From: Enterobacter sp. ENT03
GTDB lineage: Bacteria > Pseudomonadota > Gammaproteobacteria > Enterobacterales > Enterobacteriaceae
Assembly: GCF_019218745.1 (NCBI RefSeq)
Contig: NZ_JAHUXA010000012.1
Location: 1-64,000, forward strand
DNA length: 64,000 nucleotides
Direction: 5' to 3'
Every line of letters begins with the position of its first letter. Positions within the stretch are counted from its first letter, which is position 1. A program made the position numbers and the translations under genes. Positions 7,433 through 16,666 of the stretch are shown one piece after another. The notes beneath the pieces are model-generated. The model saw nothing but the letters and a program-made list of their open reading frames with translations. It searched no databases and had not been told where the DNA came from.

Positions 7433-10023
7433 CGGAAACCAGAACCACTTGCCCGTACTGCGGCGTCGGCTGTGGCGTTATCGCCCGCGTGGAGCAGGGT
7501 GACGTACAGGTACGCGGCGATGAAACCCATCCGGCAAATTTCGGGCGGTTGTGCGTCAAGGGCGCGGCGCTGGGGGAAACCACCGGGCTGACGGGACGCC
7601 TGCTGCATCCGCAGGTGGACGGCGAGCGCTGCGACTGGGATCGGGCGCTGGCCACTGCGGGCGAGCGCCTGCGCAACATCATTGATGAATTCGGTCCACA
7701 GGCCGTGGCGTTTTACGCCTCCGGCCAGCTGCTGACCGAGGACTACTATGCCGCCAACAAGCTGATGAAAGGTTTTATCGGCGCGGCGAACATCGACACC
7801 AATTCGCGGCTCTGTATGTCCTCGGCGGTGACCGGCTATAAACGCGCGTTTGGCGCAGACGTGGTGCCGTGCAGTTATCAGGATGTGGAGCAAAGCGATC
7901 TGGTGGTGCTGGTGGGATCGAACGCGGCCTGGGCGCATCCGGTGCTCTATCAGCGGCTGGCGCAGGCGAAACGGGAACGGCCGCAGATGAAAATCGTGGT
8001 GATCGATCCGCGCCGCACCGCCACCTGCGACATCGCCGATCTGCACTTATCGCTGGCACCGGGCAGTGATGCCGGGCTGTTTGTTGGTCTGCAGCATGCC
8101 ATTATGCAGCGCGGCGGGGAGGTAAACGGCTTTGATGACGGGGAGCAGGCAACAGCCATTGCCGCAGACTGGCCCCTGGCGCGCGTGGCGCAGTTTTGCG
8201 ATCTGCCGCTGGCGCAGGTCAGCACCTTTTTTGACTGGTTTGTGGCGGCCCCGCGCGCCATTACGCTCTACACCATGGGTATTAATCAGTCTGCCAGCGG
8301 CAGCGACAAATGTAATGCCATCATTAATGTGCATCTGGCGAGTGGCAAAATTAACCGCCCCGGCTGCGGGCCGTTTTCGCTGACCGGTCAGCCAAATGCC
8401 ATGGGCGGGCGCGAAGTGGGTGGCCTGGCGACACAACTGGCGGCGCACATGAATTTTGAAGCGGCGGATCTGGCGCGCGTGGCGCGCTTCTGGGGCGCAG
8501 AAAGACTGGCGCAGACGCCGGGACTGATGGCGGTTGAACTGTTTGAGGCCATCGGACGCGGTGAGGTGAAAGCGGTGTGGATCATGGGCACCAATCCGGC
8601 GGTATCGCTGCCGGACAGCCATGCCGTCTGCCAGGCGCTGGCGATATGCCCGCTGGTGATCGTCTCAGAGGTGATGGCGGATACCGAAACCAGCCGCTAC
8701 GCGCATATTCAGTTTCCGGCGCAGGCGTGGGGCGAGAAATCCGGCAGCGTGACCAACTCCGAGCGACGTATTTCGCGCCAGCGCGCCTTTTTACCGTCAC
8801 CGGGCGACGCACGCCCCGACTGGTGGATAGTCGCGCACGTCGCCCGCGAACTGGGCTATGGCGAGGCCTTTGCCTGGCAGCACGCGCATGACGTATTCCG
8901 TGAGCACGCATTACTCTCCGGCTATGAAAATAACGGCACGCGGGCGTTTGATATTAGCGCGCTGGCTCACCTCAGCCGTGCCGAATGGGACGATCTGACG
9001 CCGGTGCAGTGGCCGGTGGGAAACGCGCTCGATCTGGCCCGTGGCTGGCGCGACAGCGGAAGACTGCGGCTGCTGCCGGTATCACCAGAATCCTCCCGAG
9101 CGCGGCCCGATGCGCTCTATCCGTTCATTCTTAACAGCGGACGCCTTCGCGATCAGTGGCACACCATGACCCGCACCGGCACGGTGGTGCGGCTGATGCA
9201 GCACATTGACGAGCCGCAAGCAGAACTGGCCCCGACAGACGCCGCGCGTTTAGGCCTTCGCCATGGCGATGTCGTGCGTATCAGCTCCCCCCGCGGCCTG
9301 ATGGTGGCGCGGGCGACGGTCAGCGCGGCGCAGCGGCCCGGATCGCTGTTCGTACCGATGCACTGGAACGCGCTGTTCGCCCGACAGGGCAAGGTGAACG
9401 CGCTGGTAGCCCCGGTCTGCTGCCCACATTCCGGGCAGCCGGAAAGCAAACAGACCGCGGTGCGGATCAGTGCGTGGCAACCCGCGTGGCAGGGGGAGTT
9501 GTTCTGCCGTGACAACGTCACACTTCCCGCGTCGGTGCACTGGTCGCGCAAGGCGGCGGCGGTGACGCATTACACGCTGGCAGGTGAGATCCCGGCGCAG
9601 GAATGGCTGCTGCCATGGTGCGAGACGCGGGGCTGGCAGTTGCAACAGGCGCAGGCCGGCACGGCGTGGTATCTGCTGGCCTGGCACAAGGATGAACTGA
9701 TGCTGGGCTTCTGGAGTGACCGGCGTTTGCCGGAGATTGAACGCGCTGTCGTGGAAGCAGCGTTTGCCTGTGCGCCGCAGACCGCCTTCGAACGCCAGGC
9801 GCTGTTAGGCGGGCAGACGGCGGATGCGCAGGCGGTACCGGGGCGTATTGTGTGCAGTTGTTATGGCGTGGGTGAAAATGCCATTAATGCGGCGATCGGC
9901 AACGGTTGTCATTCTGCCGCCGCGCTGGGGACAACCCTGCGCTGCGGCACCAACTGCGGATCCTGCATTCCTGAACTCAACGCGCTGCTGGCGCAGGCGT
10001 TATTGCCCGAAGCGACCAATTAA
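7429..10023 (+). CDS. nasA: Assimilatory nitrate reductase, molybdenum catalytic subunit
   Basis: 864 residues, the length of K. oxytoca NasA. It reduces nitrate to nitrite in the cytoplasm with electrons from NasC. The N-terminal [4Fe-4S] motif has C8, C11, C15 and C42 (CPYCGVGCGV, RLCVKG). The centre is a molybdopterin oxidoreductase with bis-MGD contacts (MGTNPAVSLPDS) and a C-terminal molybdopterin-dinucleotide-binding domain (YPFILNSGRLRDQWHTMTR). A BFD-like [2Fe-2S] domain closes the protein (about 809-850, CSCYGVGEN, CGTNCGSC). ATG 7429 overlaps the nasCB stop. The 3' end overlaps the convergent gene at 10000. Confidence 0.94.
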   Translation: MTETRTTCPYCGVGCGVIARVEQGDVQVRGDETHPANFGRLCVKGAALGETTGLTGRLLHPQVDGERCDWDRALATAGERLRNIIDEFGPQAVAFYASGQLLTEDYYAANKLMKGFIGAANIDTNSRLCMSSAVTGYKRAFGADVVPCSYQDVEQSDLVVLVGSNAAWAHPVLYQRLAQAKRERPQMKIVVIDPRRTATCDIADLHLSLAPGSDAGLFVGLQHAIMQRGGEVNGFDDGEQATAIAADWPLARVAQFCDLPLAQVSTFFDWFVAAPRAITLYTMGINQSASGSDKCNAIINVHLASGKINRPGCGPFSLTGQPNAMGGREVGGLATQLAAHMNFEAADLARVARFWGAERLAQTPGLMAVELFEAIGRGEVKAVWIMGTNPAVSLPDSHAVCQALAICPLVIVSEVMADTETSRYAHIQFPAQAWGEKSGSVTNSERRISRQRAFLPSPGDARPDWWIVAHVARELGYGEAFAWQHAHDVFREHALLSGYENNGTRAFDISALAHLSRAEWDDLTPVQWPVGNALDLARGWRDSGRLRLLPVSPESSRARPDALYPFILNSGRLRDQWHTMTRTGTVVRLMQHIDEPQAELAPTDAARLGLRHGDVVRISSPRGLMVARATVSAAQRPGSLFVPMHWNALFARQGKVNALVAPVCCPHSGQPESKQTAVRISAWQPAWQGELFCRDNVTLPASVHWSRKAAAVTHYTLAGEIPAQEWLLPWCETRGWQLQQAQAGTAWYLLAWHKDELMLGFWSDRRLPEIERAVVEAAFACAPQTAFERQALLGGQTADAQAVPGRIVCSCYGVGENAINAAIGNGCHSAAALGTTLRCGTNCGSCIPELNALLAQALLPEATN

Positions 10024-10551
10024 TCCGGCGGCAGCCAGCGCTTTGCCTTTCAGCTTCGCCAGCAATTCTTCGCGGGTTAAGCCGGCGGGCAAATCGGGGG
10101 CCTGGTCGGTGGCAATCAACGTAAAGGTGTAATGGTGCGCACCGGTACCCGGTGGCGGGCAGGGGCCATACCATTTATCGGTACCGGGCGTGTTTTTACC
10201 GCCGGTGAAGTTTTTACCGTCGCGCAGATCGTTGGCCCCTATGCCGGTGGCAGACGGCGAAATGTTATAGGCCACCAGATGGGTGACGCCAAGGCCTTTC
10301 GCGCCTTCCGGATCGTGGACGATCAGCGCAAAGCTTTTGGTGTTAACCGGCGGATTACTCCAGATCAGCGCCGGGGATTCATTTTCGCCGGTGCAGTTAG
10401 GGTTGTTGTCGTTGTTCCCGGCGAAGCGTTTTTCCAGCATCGCGTTATCACCAAAGGCCGGGGATTGCAGCATAAAGAGTTCGTTGGCGCTGGCCGTGGC
10501 ACCATAAAACATCAACGAACTCCATAAAGCCCATTTCAGCGTCTTATTCAT
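10000..10551 (-). CDS. Secreted PEBP (YbhB/YbcL) family protein
   Basis: 183 residues. An N-terminal signal peptide (WALWSSLMFYGATASA, likely cut before NELF) points to the periplasm. The rest is a phosphatidylethanolamine-binding-protein/Raf-kinase-inhibitor-like fold: CTGENESPALIWSNPP, FALIVHDPEGAKG and CPPPGTGAHHYTFTL are its ligand-pocket motifs. The ligand and role are unknown. The gene converges on nasA with a 24-bp overlap. It is not at this locus in E. coli K-12, where family members ybcL and ybhB lie elsewhere. Family-level call only. Confidence 0.85.
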   Translation of the reverse strand: MNKTLKWALWSSLMFYGATASANELFMLQSPAFGDNAMLEKRFAGNNDNNPNCTGENESPALIWSNPPVNTKSFALIVHDPEGAKGLGVTHLVAYNISPSATGIGANDLRDGKNFTGGKNTPGTDKWYGPCPPPGTGAHHYTFTLIATDQAPDLPAGLTREELLAKLKGKALAAAGLIGRFGQ

Positions 10552-10728
10552 GAACAGATCTCGTACGTAAGCGGTTCTATAACTGTAGTCCTGACGAAGC
10601 GGGAACGATTAAGGATTTTCCTGGAATGCGTCAGAAAGCTGAAAGGCCCGGCAAAAAACGTTAGCATTAGCCTTTATACCGCCCCACAACCCGAATCCCT
10701 GGCAGGTGAGACGTCGCTGAAGATATTG

Positions 10729-12135
10729 ATGCGTAATGCTTTAAGATCCTTTCCGCTATTCCTGGTATTTCTGCTGCTGACAGGCGGCACCCATGCGGCA
10801 CCACAAAGCTGGATGCAGCAGGCACAAAATCCCTTTGATAACGACGCCGATGGCCTGCCCGATCTGGGGATGACGCCCGCCAGCGATACGGGCGAAAAGC
10901 ATCTGGCAGAGATGGCGAAAGCCTTTGGCGAAGCCAGCCAGAGCGACAGCAGTTTAAGCGCCGGGGAGCAGGCGCGGCAGTTTGCGCTGGGTAAAGTGCG
11001 CGACGCCCTGAGCGGGGAAGTGAATGAACAGGTCGAGTCCTGGCTCTCGCCGTGGGGCAATGCCAGCGTCAATGTGCAGGTAAATAATGAAGGGCGCTTC
11101 ACCGGCAGCTCCGGCAACTGGTTTGTGCCCTGGCAGGATAACAACCGCTATTTAAGCTGGAGCCAGTTGGGGCTGACGCAGCAGGACGATGGTCTGGTGA
11201 GCAATGCCGGGATCGGTCAGCGTTGGGTGGCCGGCAACTGGCTGCTGGGTTACAACACCTTTTACGACAACCAGATGGAGACGCATCTGCAACGCGCCGG
11301 CGTTGGTGCGGAAGCCTGGGGGGAATACCTGCGGCTGTCGGCCAACTACTATCAACCGCTTTCCGGCTGGCAGGACGACGGCGTAACGCTGCAACAGCGT
11401 ATGGCGCGCGGCTACGACATTACCGCCCAGGCGCGCATGCCGTTTTATCAGCATCTCAATACCAGCCTCAGCCTTGAGCAGTATTTCGGCGACAGCGTTG
11501 ATCTGTTTGACTCCGGTACGGGCTATCACAATCCGCTCGCGGTAAAAGTGGGTCTGAACTATACCCCGGTGCCGCTGGTGACGTTAACCGCGCAGCATAA
11601 GCAGGGAGAGAGCGGCGAAAGCCAGAACGATCTCGGCCTTAAGCTCAATTACCGTTTTGGCGTGCCGCTGAAAAAACAGCTCTCCGCCAGCGAAGTGGCA
11701 AAAACCAGCTCACTGCGCGGCAGTCGCTACGACAGCCCGACACGTAACAATTTGCCGGTCGTTGAGCAGCGCCAGCGCAAAACCCTGTCCGTGTTTCTCG
11801 CCACGCCGCCGTGGGATCTGTCACCCAATGAGACGGTGGAGCTGAAAGTGCAGGTCCACAGCACCCACGGTATTCGTAATGTGGTGTGGCAGGGTGATAC
11901 CCAGGCGCTGAGCCTGACGCCGCCGGTCAACGCGAAAGATCCGACAGGCTGGAGCATTATTATGCCTGCCTGGGACGCGAGTGAAGGTGCCAGCAACCGC
12001 TGGGTTCTGTCGCTAACGGTGGAAGATGAGAAGGGGCAGCGCGTTTCATCCAATGAAATCACGCTGGTACTGACGCAACCGCTGACCAGTGAGCCTGTCA
12101 ACGATCCGCGCTGGGAACTGCTGCCCGCGCAATAA
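10729..12135 (+). CDS. ychO: Inverse-autotransporter-type outer membrane beta-domain protein YchO
   Basis: 468 residues, close to E. coli YchO. A signal peptide (FLVFLLLTGGTHA) precedes a region rich in alternating strands typical of the invasin/intimin-like beta-barrel (GNWFVPWQDNNRYLSWSQLG, NWLLGYNTFYDNQ). A C-terminal Ig-like portion ends at the ORF end, without the long passenger of invasins. ATG 10729 is chosen; the codon just before is TTG, an alternative start adding one residue. The stop abuts the convergent narL stop. Function is not established; a role in surface adhesion is suggested by family only. Confidence 0.88.
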   Translation: MRNALRSFPLFLVFLLLTGGTHAAPQSWMQQAQNPFDNDADGLPDLGMTPASDTGEKHLAEMAKAFGEASQSDSSLSAGEQARQFALGKVRDALSGEVNEQVESWLSPWGNASVNVQVNNEGRFTGSSGNWFVPWQDNNRYLSWSQLGLTQQDDGLVSNAGIGQRWVAGNWLLGYNTFYDNQMETHLQRAGVGAEAWGEYLRLSANYYQPLSGWQDDGVTLQQRMARGYDITAQARMPFYQHLNTSLSLEQYFGDSVDLFDSGTGYHNPLAVKVGLNYTPVPLVTLTAQHKQGESGESQNDLGLKLNYRFGVPLKKQLSASEVAKTSSLRGSRYDSPTRNNLPVVEQRQRKTLSVFLATPPWDLSPNETVELKVQVHSTHGIRNVVWQGDTQALSLTPPVNAKDPTGWSIIMPAWDASEGASNRWVLSLTVEDEKGQRVSSNEITLVLTQPLTSEPVNDPRWELLPAQ

Positions 12136-12786
12136 TCAGAAAATCCGGTCCTGATGCACCCATACCGCGGCTTCGACACGGGATTTTAGCTTCATTTTTT
12201 TCAGCATATGCTTCACGTGGACTTTGACGGTGCTTTCGGTGATGTCCAGCCGACGGGCGATCATTTTGTTCGGCAGCCCCTGGGCAATAAGCTTCAGAAT
12301 GTCGCGCTCGCGCGGCGTTAACTGATTGACATCCCGGTCAGAGGTGGCGCGGTTGGCGCGCAGGCTGGCAGCCAGTACCGGCGTCAGTGCTTCACTAAGT
12401 ACCATTTCGCCTGCCGCGGCCTGTTGCAGCGCTTTCAGCAGATCTTCCGGCTCCATATCTTTTAACAGATAACCGTCCGCGCCGCGTTTTAATGCCGTTA
12501 CCACGTCTTCTTCATGGTTCGATACGCTGAACACCACGATGCGCCCGGAGAGGGTTTTCTCGCGCAGTTTATCCAGCGTTTCCAGCCCGTTCATGCCCGG
12601 CATATTCAGATCCAGCAAAATCAGATCCGGATCTAACGCCTCGGCCAGTTCTATGCCCTGTTCGCCATTACTGGCTTCGCCAGCTACCGTGATGTCATTT
12701 GCCATGCTGATGAGCTGTTTAACGCCGGTGCGCAGCATCGGATGATCGTCAATCAGCAGGATGGTGGCGGGTTCCGGATTAGTCAT
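12136..12786 (-). CDS. narL: Nitrate/nitrite response regulator NarL
   Basis: 216 residues. Receiver domain with the acidic pocket (LIDDHP) and phosphoacceptor D59 ([10 protein letters not shown]), then a LuxR/FixJ-type helix-turn-helix ([32 protein letters not shown]). Phosphorylated NarL binds TACYYMT heptamers, activates narG and narK, and represses fermentation genes such as adhE. Its start overlaps the narX 3' end by 8 bp, so the two are co-translated. Likely targets in this window are the heptamers at 14643-14669 and 16357-16426. Confidence 0.96.
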   Translation of the reverse strand: MTNPEPATILLIDDHPMLRTGVKQLISMANDITVAGEASNGEQGIELAEALDPDLILLDLNMPGMNGLETLDKLREKTLSGRIVVFSVSNHEEDVVTALKRGADGYLLKDMEPEDLLKALQQAAAGEMVLSEALTPVLAASLRANRATSDRDVNQLTPRERDILKLIAQGLPNKMIARRLDITESTVKVHVKHMLKKMKLKSRVEAAVWVHQDRIF

Positions 12787-14575
12787 CGTTATCTCCTGGT
12801 CGTGATGAGAGAAGCTTTTCAGGTATAAAGGTGATTATCACTTCAGTTCCACCGGCCTCCCGGCGGCGGATCACGCAGTCACCGCGCAGACTCTGGGCGC
12901 GGTCACGCATGATAATCAGGCCATAGTGGTTGGTACGTTCGGCATGTTCCGGGATGCCGCACCCGTTGTCGGTGATGCACAACGTCACCCGCTGCGCCTG
13001 CTGGGTTACCGAGACGGTCACTTCCGTAGCCCTGGCGTGTTTAAGGGCATTGCTCAGGGCTTCGCGGGCAATTTGCAGCAGATGGATCGCCTGGTGCGAC
13101 GGCACAAAGCGCGGCGGCAACTGGTAATCCAGTTTCACCGGGAAACCAAAACGCGCGCTGTATTCCTCACAGCTGGCGTGCAGCGCCGGGCGCAGACCCG
13201 CTTCAGTCAGCTGTAGGCGGAAGGTGGTTAACAGCTCCCGCAGCTGCGCCCATGAGGTATTGAGTTCATTGCGTATCTGCCCCAGCAGTTGCTGGCTGCT
13301 TTCCGGTAGCGTGTCGCCCTGCATTTGCAGACAGCTGACCTGCATCTTCATGCAGGAGAGCGACTGGGCGATGGAGTCATGCAGTTCGCGCGCGATGGTG
13401 GCGCGTTCTTCCATCACCATCAACTGCTGCTGGCGCTCCTGATGCCGCTCCAGCGCCAGCGTGGCGGTGAGCTGTTCCACCAGCGTGTCCACCAGTTGTT
13501 GCTGATCGTGGCTAAGATGGCGGCCCGGCGGCAGCTGTGCCAGCAGCAGACCGTACTGCAAATGGGCATCCGCCAGCCGCCACTTGAGGGTTATACCCCC
13601 AGGTGGGGACGCCTGCTGGCTGCGTGGGCAGAGACTGCAGCCGATATTGTCGCAGCTGACATCGGACTGGCAGGTGAATTCCTGATGGTTGGCTTCATCT
13701 TCCATGTCGTAAATACGCAGTTCGATGTCGTGCAAGAGCGTCAGGCTTTGCAGGCCGTTAAGTACCGGCGAGATGCGCTCGCACATCGGGATCTGCGAAT
13801 GCAGGCGGCGGTTGGCCTGCCACAGAAACGACAGGATCTGATTTTTTTGCTCCAGACCGGCAGTTTTCTCCTGCACCCGCTGCTCCAGTACCGCATAGCT
13901 TTCTGCCAGTTCAGCAGACATGTTGTTCAGCGCCATGCCGAGCGTCGCCATTTCGTTGCGGCCACTGATATTCGCCCGGCGCGTGAAGTCCCGCTGACTC
14001 ACGGCGCGCGCCATGCGCAGCAACTGATGCCAGGGCCGCAGCAAACGCGCGCGTAACCAGAGAATAGTAAATACCAGCAGGCAGCCCATCACCGCCGCCA
14101 TCGCCCACTGTAAAATGACCACGCGCTCAATGCGCTGTTCGGTGCTGTGGTCGAAAGCGGTGACCAGCGTATCAATGCGCGCCACAAAGGTGGCAATTTC
14201 CGCCGAGACTTCCTGCGGTTCACGGGCGCGTTTCAGACCTGGCTCGACATCGCTGTGCCAGAAGTTTTGCAGGGCAATGAGCTGGGCTTTTTGATCGTCC
14301 CGCGCGGCAGCCTGCGCCAGCTCCGGGCTGAACGCCGTCTTCGCCATTTCGTCAAGCAGCGGCTGATCGTCGGCGGTCAGCGGGATCGCCGCCAGCAGGC
14401 GATAGCTCTGCATACGCAGCGAACCGGCCTTATTAATGGCATGCGCACTGCCCTGAACGCCCTGCGCCAGCGAGCCAGAAATCGCCATGCCGGTCACGCC
14501 GATAACGGTGGACAGCAGCATGATCAACGCCAGTTGATTTACCAGCGTCAGGGGAGAAAACAGGCGTTTAAACAT
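12779..14575 (-). CDS. narX: Nitrate/nitrite sensor histidine kinase NarX
   Basis: 598 residues, identical in length to E. coli NarX. Two membrane helices (near 15-37 and 152-172) flank a periplasmic nitrate sensor with the P-box ([11 protein letters not shown]). HAMP and a Cys-rich central module follow ([15 protein letters not shown]). The HPK7-type dimerisation domain has phospho-accepting H399 ([10 protein letters not shown]), and an HATPase_c domain follows ([11 protein letters not shown]). The start at 14575 is set by the E. coli length; the open frame runs further upstream across the narX-narK promoter region. It phosphorylates NarL. Confidence 0.96.
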   Translation of the reverse strand: MFKRLFSPLTLVNQLALIMLLSTVIGVTGMAISGSLAQGVQGSAHAINKAGSLRMQSYRLLAAIPLTADDQPLLDEMAKTAFSPELAQAAARDDQKAQLIALQNFWHSDVEPGLKRAREPQEVSAEIATFVARIDTLVTAFDHSTEQRIERVVILQWAMAAVMGCLLVFTILWLRARLLRPWHQLLRMARAVSQRDFTRRANISGRNEMATLGMALNNMSAELAESYAVLEQRVQEKTAGLEQKNQILSFLWQANRRLHSQIPMCERISPVLNGLQSLTLLHDIELRIYDMEDEANHQEFTCQSDVSCDNIGCSLCPRSQQASPPGGITLKWRLADAHLQYGLLLAQLPPGRHLSHDQQQLVDTLVEQLTATLALERHQERQQQLMVMEERATIARELHDSIAQSLSCMKMQVSCLQMQGDTLPESSQQLLGQIRNELNTSWAQLRELLTTFRLQLTEAGLRPALHASCEEYSARFGFPVKLDYQLPPRFVPSHQAIHLLQIAREALSNALKHARATEVTVSVTQQAQRVTLCITDNGCGIPEHAERTNHYGLIIMRDRAQSLRGDCVIRRREAGGTEVIITFIPEKLLSSRPGDNDD

Positions 14576-14884
14576 TGTCAGGGCAGCTCCAGACCTGTGG
14601 CAGGTGCGAGTGAGGCGGTATTGTCGGACATCCCCTGGAGTATACCCATACCTAAAAAGAGTTACCTCTTTATTGCCCGTTATAAATGCCGTCCATCCAT
14701 GCATGTGCCGAATACCTTCAGCGCTGTGAAAAACCACACTATTTTTAGCGGTTTTACGTGCCTATTAGGGAGTAGGGCGATTTTTAGCGCCGCAGACCGC
14801 CGACTTTTCCTTTGATTTATATCAACTTAAGCGCCGCTGCAAACCCTAAGGTGGCAGACGTTGAATCTATTATCAGAGGTGTCT
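14576..14884. promoter_or_regulatory. Divergent narX-narK control region with FNR box and NarL heptamers
   Basis: A perfect FNR box, TTGATTTATATCAA, lies at 14812-14825, well placed to activate narK. NarL heptamers TACCCAT (14643-14649) and TACCTCT (14663-14669) match TACYYMT and lie nearer narX; more degenerate copies surround them. The layout fits anaerobic, nitrate-induced narK expression as in E. coli. Confidence 0.85.
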
Positions 14885-16279
14885 ATGAGTCACTCTTCCG
14901 TTCCTGAAAGGACGACCGGGTCCGTCATTACCGAATGGCGTCCGGAAGATCCTGCTTTCTGGCAACAAAAAGGTCATCGTGTGGCGAGCCGCAATTTGTG
15001 GATCTCCGTACCTTGCCTGTTGCTGGCGTTTTGCGTGTGGATGTTGTTTAGTGCGGTCGCGGTAAACCTGAATAAAGTGGGTTTTAATTTTACGACCGAT
15101 CAGCTGTTTATGTTAACCGCGCTGCCGTCCGTCTCCGGGGCGTTGCTGCGTGTGCCTTATGCGTTTATGGTGCCGATCTTTGGTGGCCGCCGCTGGACGG
15201 CGTTCAGCACCGGCATCATGATCGTGCCCTGCGTCTGGTTAGGGTTTGCGGTGCAGGATCCGACCACGCCGTTCAGTATCTTCATCATCATTGCGCTGCT
15301 GTGCGGTTTTGCCGGGGCAAACTTTGCGTCCAGCATGGCGAACATCAGCTTCTTCTATCCAAAAGCGAAGCAGGGCGGTGCGCTGGGTATTAACGGCGGT
15401 ATGGGCAACCTTGGCGTGAGCGTGATGCAGCTGGTGGCACCGCTGGCGATCTCCATGTCCATTTTCGCGGTGTTCGGCGGCACGGGTGTTGAGCAGGCTG
15501 ACGGCTCGCATATCTATCTGGAAAACGCCGCGTGGATTTGGGTGCCGTTCCTGGTGGTCTTCACCCTCGCAGCCTGGTTCGGTATGAACGAACTGGCGAC
15601 CTCAAAAGCCTCGCTGCGCGCCCAGTTACCGGTGCTAAAACGTGCGCATCTGTGGATCCTCGGCTTCCTCTATCTGGCGACCTTTGGCTCGTTTATCGGC
15701 TTCTCTGCCGGTTTTGCGATGCTGGCAAAAACCCAGTTCCCGGACGTTAACGTGCTGCATTATGCCTTCTTTGGCCCGCTGATCGGCGCCATTGCCCGTT
15801 CCTGCGGCGGCGCGCTGTCTGACCGTCTGGGCGGAACCCGTGTGACGCTGGTGAACTTTATTATGATGGCAATTTTCAGCGCCTTGCTGTTCCTGACCTT
15901 GCCGACCGCCACCAGCGCCGGTCATTTTGGAGCCTTCTTCGGCGTGTTTATGGCCCTGTTCCTCACCGCCGGGCTGGGCAGTGGTTCCAGCTTCCAGATG
16001 ATTTCGGTGATTTTCCGTAAGATGACCGCCGAGCGCGTGAAAGCGCAGGGCGGGGATGATGCGCAGGCGCTGCGCGAAGCGGCAACTGACACTGCTGCCG
16101 CGTTAGGCTTTATTTCGGCGATTGGCGCGATCGGCGGCTTTTTTATTCCGAAGGCGTTTGGTACCTCGCTGGCGCTGACCGGCTCGCCTGCCGACGCCAT
16201 GAAAGTGTTCCTCGTGTTCTATGTCGCCTGTGTGATCATCACCTGGGCGGTGTATGGCCGTAATTCTAATAAAAAGTAA
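14885..16279 (+). CDS. narK: Nitrate/nitrite antiporter NarK
   Basis: 464 residues. Major-facilitator (NNP family) transporter with about 12 membrane helices. Both Gly-rich nitrate-signature regions are present (FAGANFASSMANISFFYPK and GGMGNLGVSVMQL, then GLGSGSSFQMI). It exchanges nitrate for nitrite across the inner membrane for the NarGHI reductase downstream. ATG 14885 follows AGAGG; a few in-frame codons upstream are not needed. An intrinsic terminator follows at 16298. Confidence 0.95.
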   Translation: MSHSSVPERTTGSVITEWRPEDPAFWQQKGHRVASRNLWISVPCLLLAFCVWMLFSAVAVNLNKVGFNFTTDQLFMLTALPSVSGALLRVPYAFMVPIFGGRRWTAFSTGIMIVPCVWLGFAVQDPTTPFSIFIIIALLCGFAGANFASSMANISFFYPKAKQGGALGINGGMGNLGVSVMQLVAPLAISMSIFAVFGGTGVEQADGSHIYLENAAWIWVPFLVVFTLAAWFGMNELATSKASLRAQLPVLKRAHLWILGFLYLATFGSFIGFSAGFAMLAKTQFPDVNVLHYAFFGPLIGAIARSCGGALSDRLGGTRVTLVNFIMMAIFSALLFLTLPTATSAGHFGAFFGVFMALFLTAGLGSGSSFQMISVIFRKMTAERVKAQGGDDAQALREAATDTAAALGFISAIGAIGGFFIPKAFGTSLALTGSPADAMKVFLVFYVACVIITWAVYGRNSNKK

Positions 16280-16297
16280 GTACTGTTGATTATCCTT

Positions 16298-16322
16298 GCG
16301 CGGCCTCGCCGCGCTTTTTTTT
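16298..16322 (+). terminator. narK terminator
   Basis: A 7-bp GC stem (16298-16304 with 16308-16314), 3-base loop and eight T residues (16315-16322) lie 18 bp past the narK stop. Confidence 0.92.
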
Positions 16323-16356
16323 GCCCGCTCTATAGTTACAACATACTCTGTGCTGA

Positions 16357-16608
16357 TACCCCCTGGCACCGTGCGCAAACGTTGCGCGGCGTCACAGTGT
16401 GAAATCGTCTACCCCCTAATACCCCGCAGGGCTGAATAATCACGGTAAAGACAGGGTTAATTGATAAAAAACCTTTTCATACAATAAGTTAGTGAAATTT
16501 CAATTATTCCACTTTGGTGGTATGCGGCTTTTTAACCCCTGAGCCTAAGCCGGTATGCCTTGATCATCATCAATTCCCGCCCTCATTCAGCGCGTTACCT
16601 TCGCCGCA
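16357..16608 (+). promoter_or_regulatory. narG promoter region: NarL heptamers and FNR box
   Basis: NarL-type heptamers lie at 16357-16363 (TACCCCC), 16410-16416 (TACCCCC) and 16420-16426 (TACCCCG). A perfect FNR box, TTGATCATCATCAA, lies at 16560-16573. If FNR is centred at -41.5 as in E. coli, transcription starts near 16608 and the paired heptamers sit near -190 to -200, as in E. coli. DNA looping by IHF between them is expected from E. coli; I did not assign an IHF site. Confidence 0.85.
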
Positions 16609-16666
16609 ACTTGCAGCAATGTCGATTTACCAGAGAGCCGCACAGGCTCCTTACAGGAGAAACCCG

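Noticed and set aside
16514-16666. 51-codon upstream extension of narG
   Set aside because: It runs through the FNR box and the promoter; NarG length and the SD fix the start at 16667.
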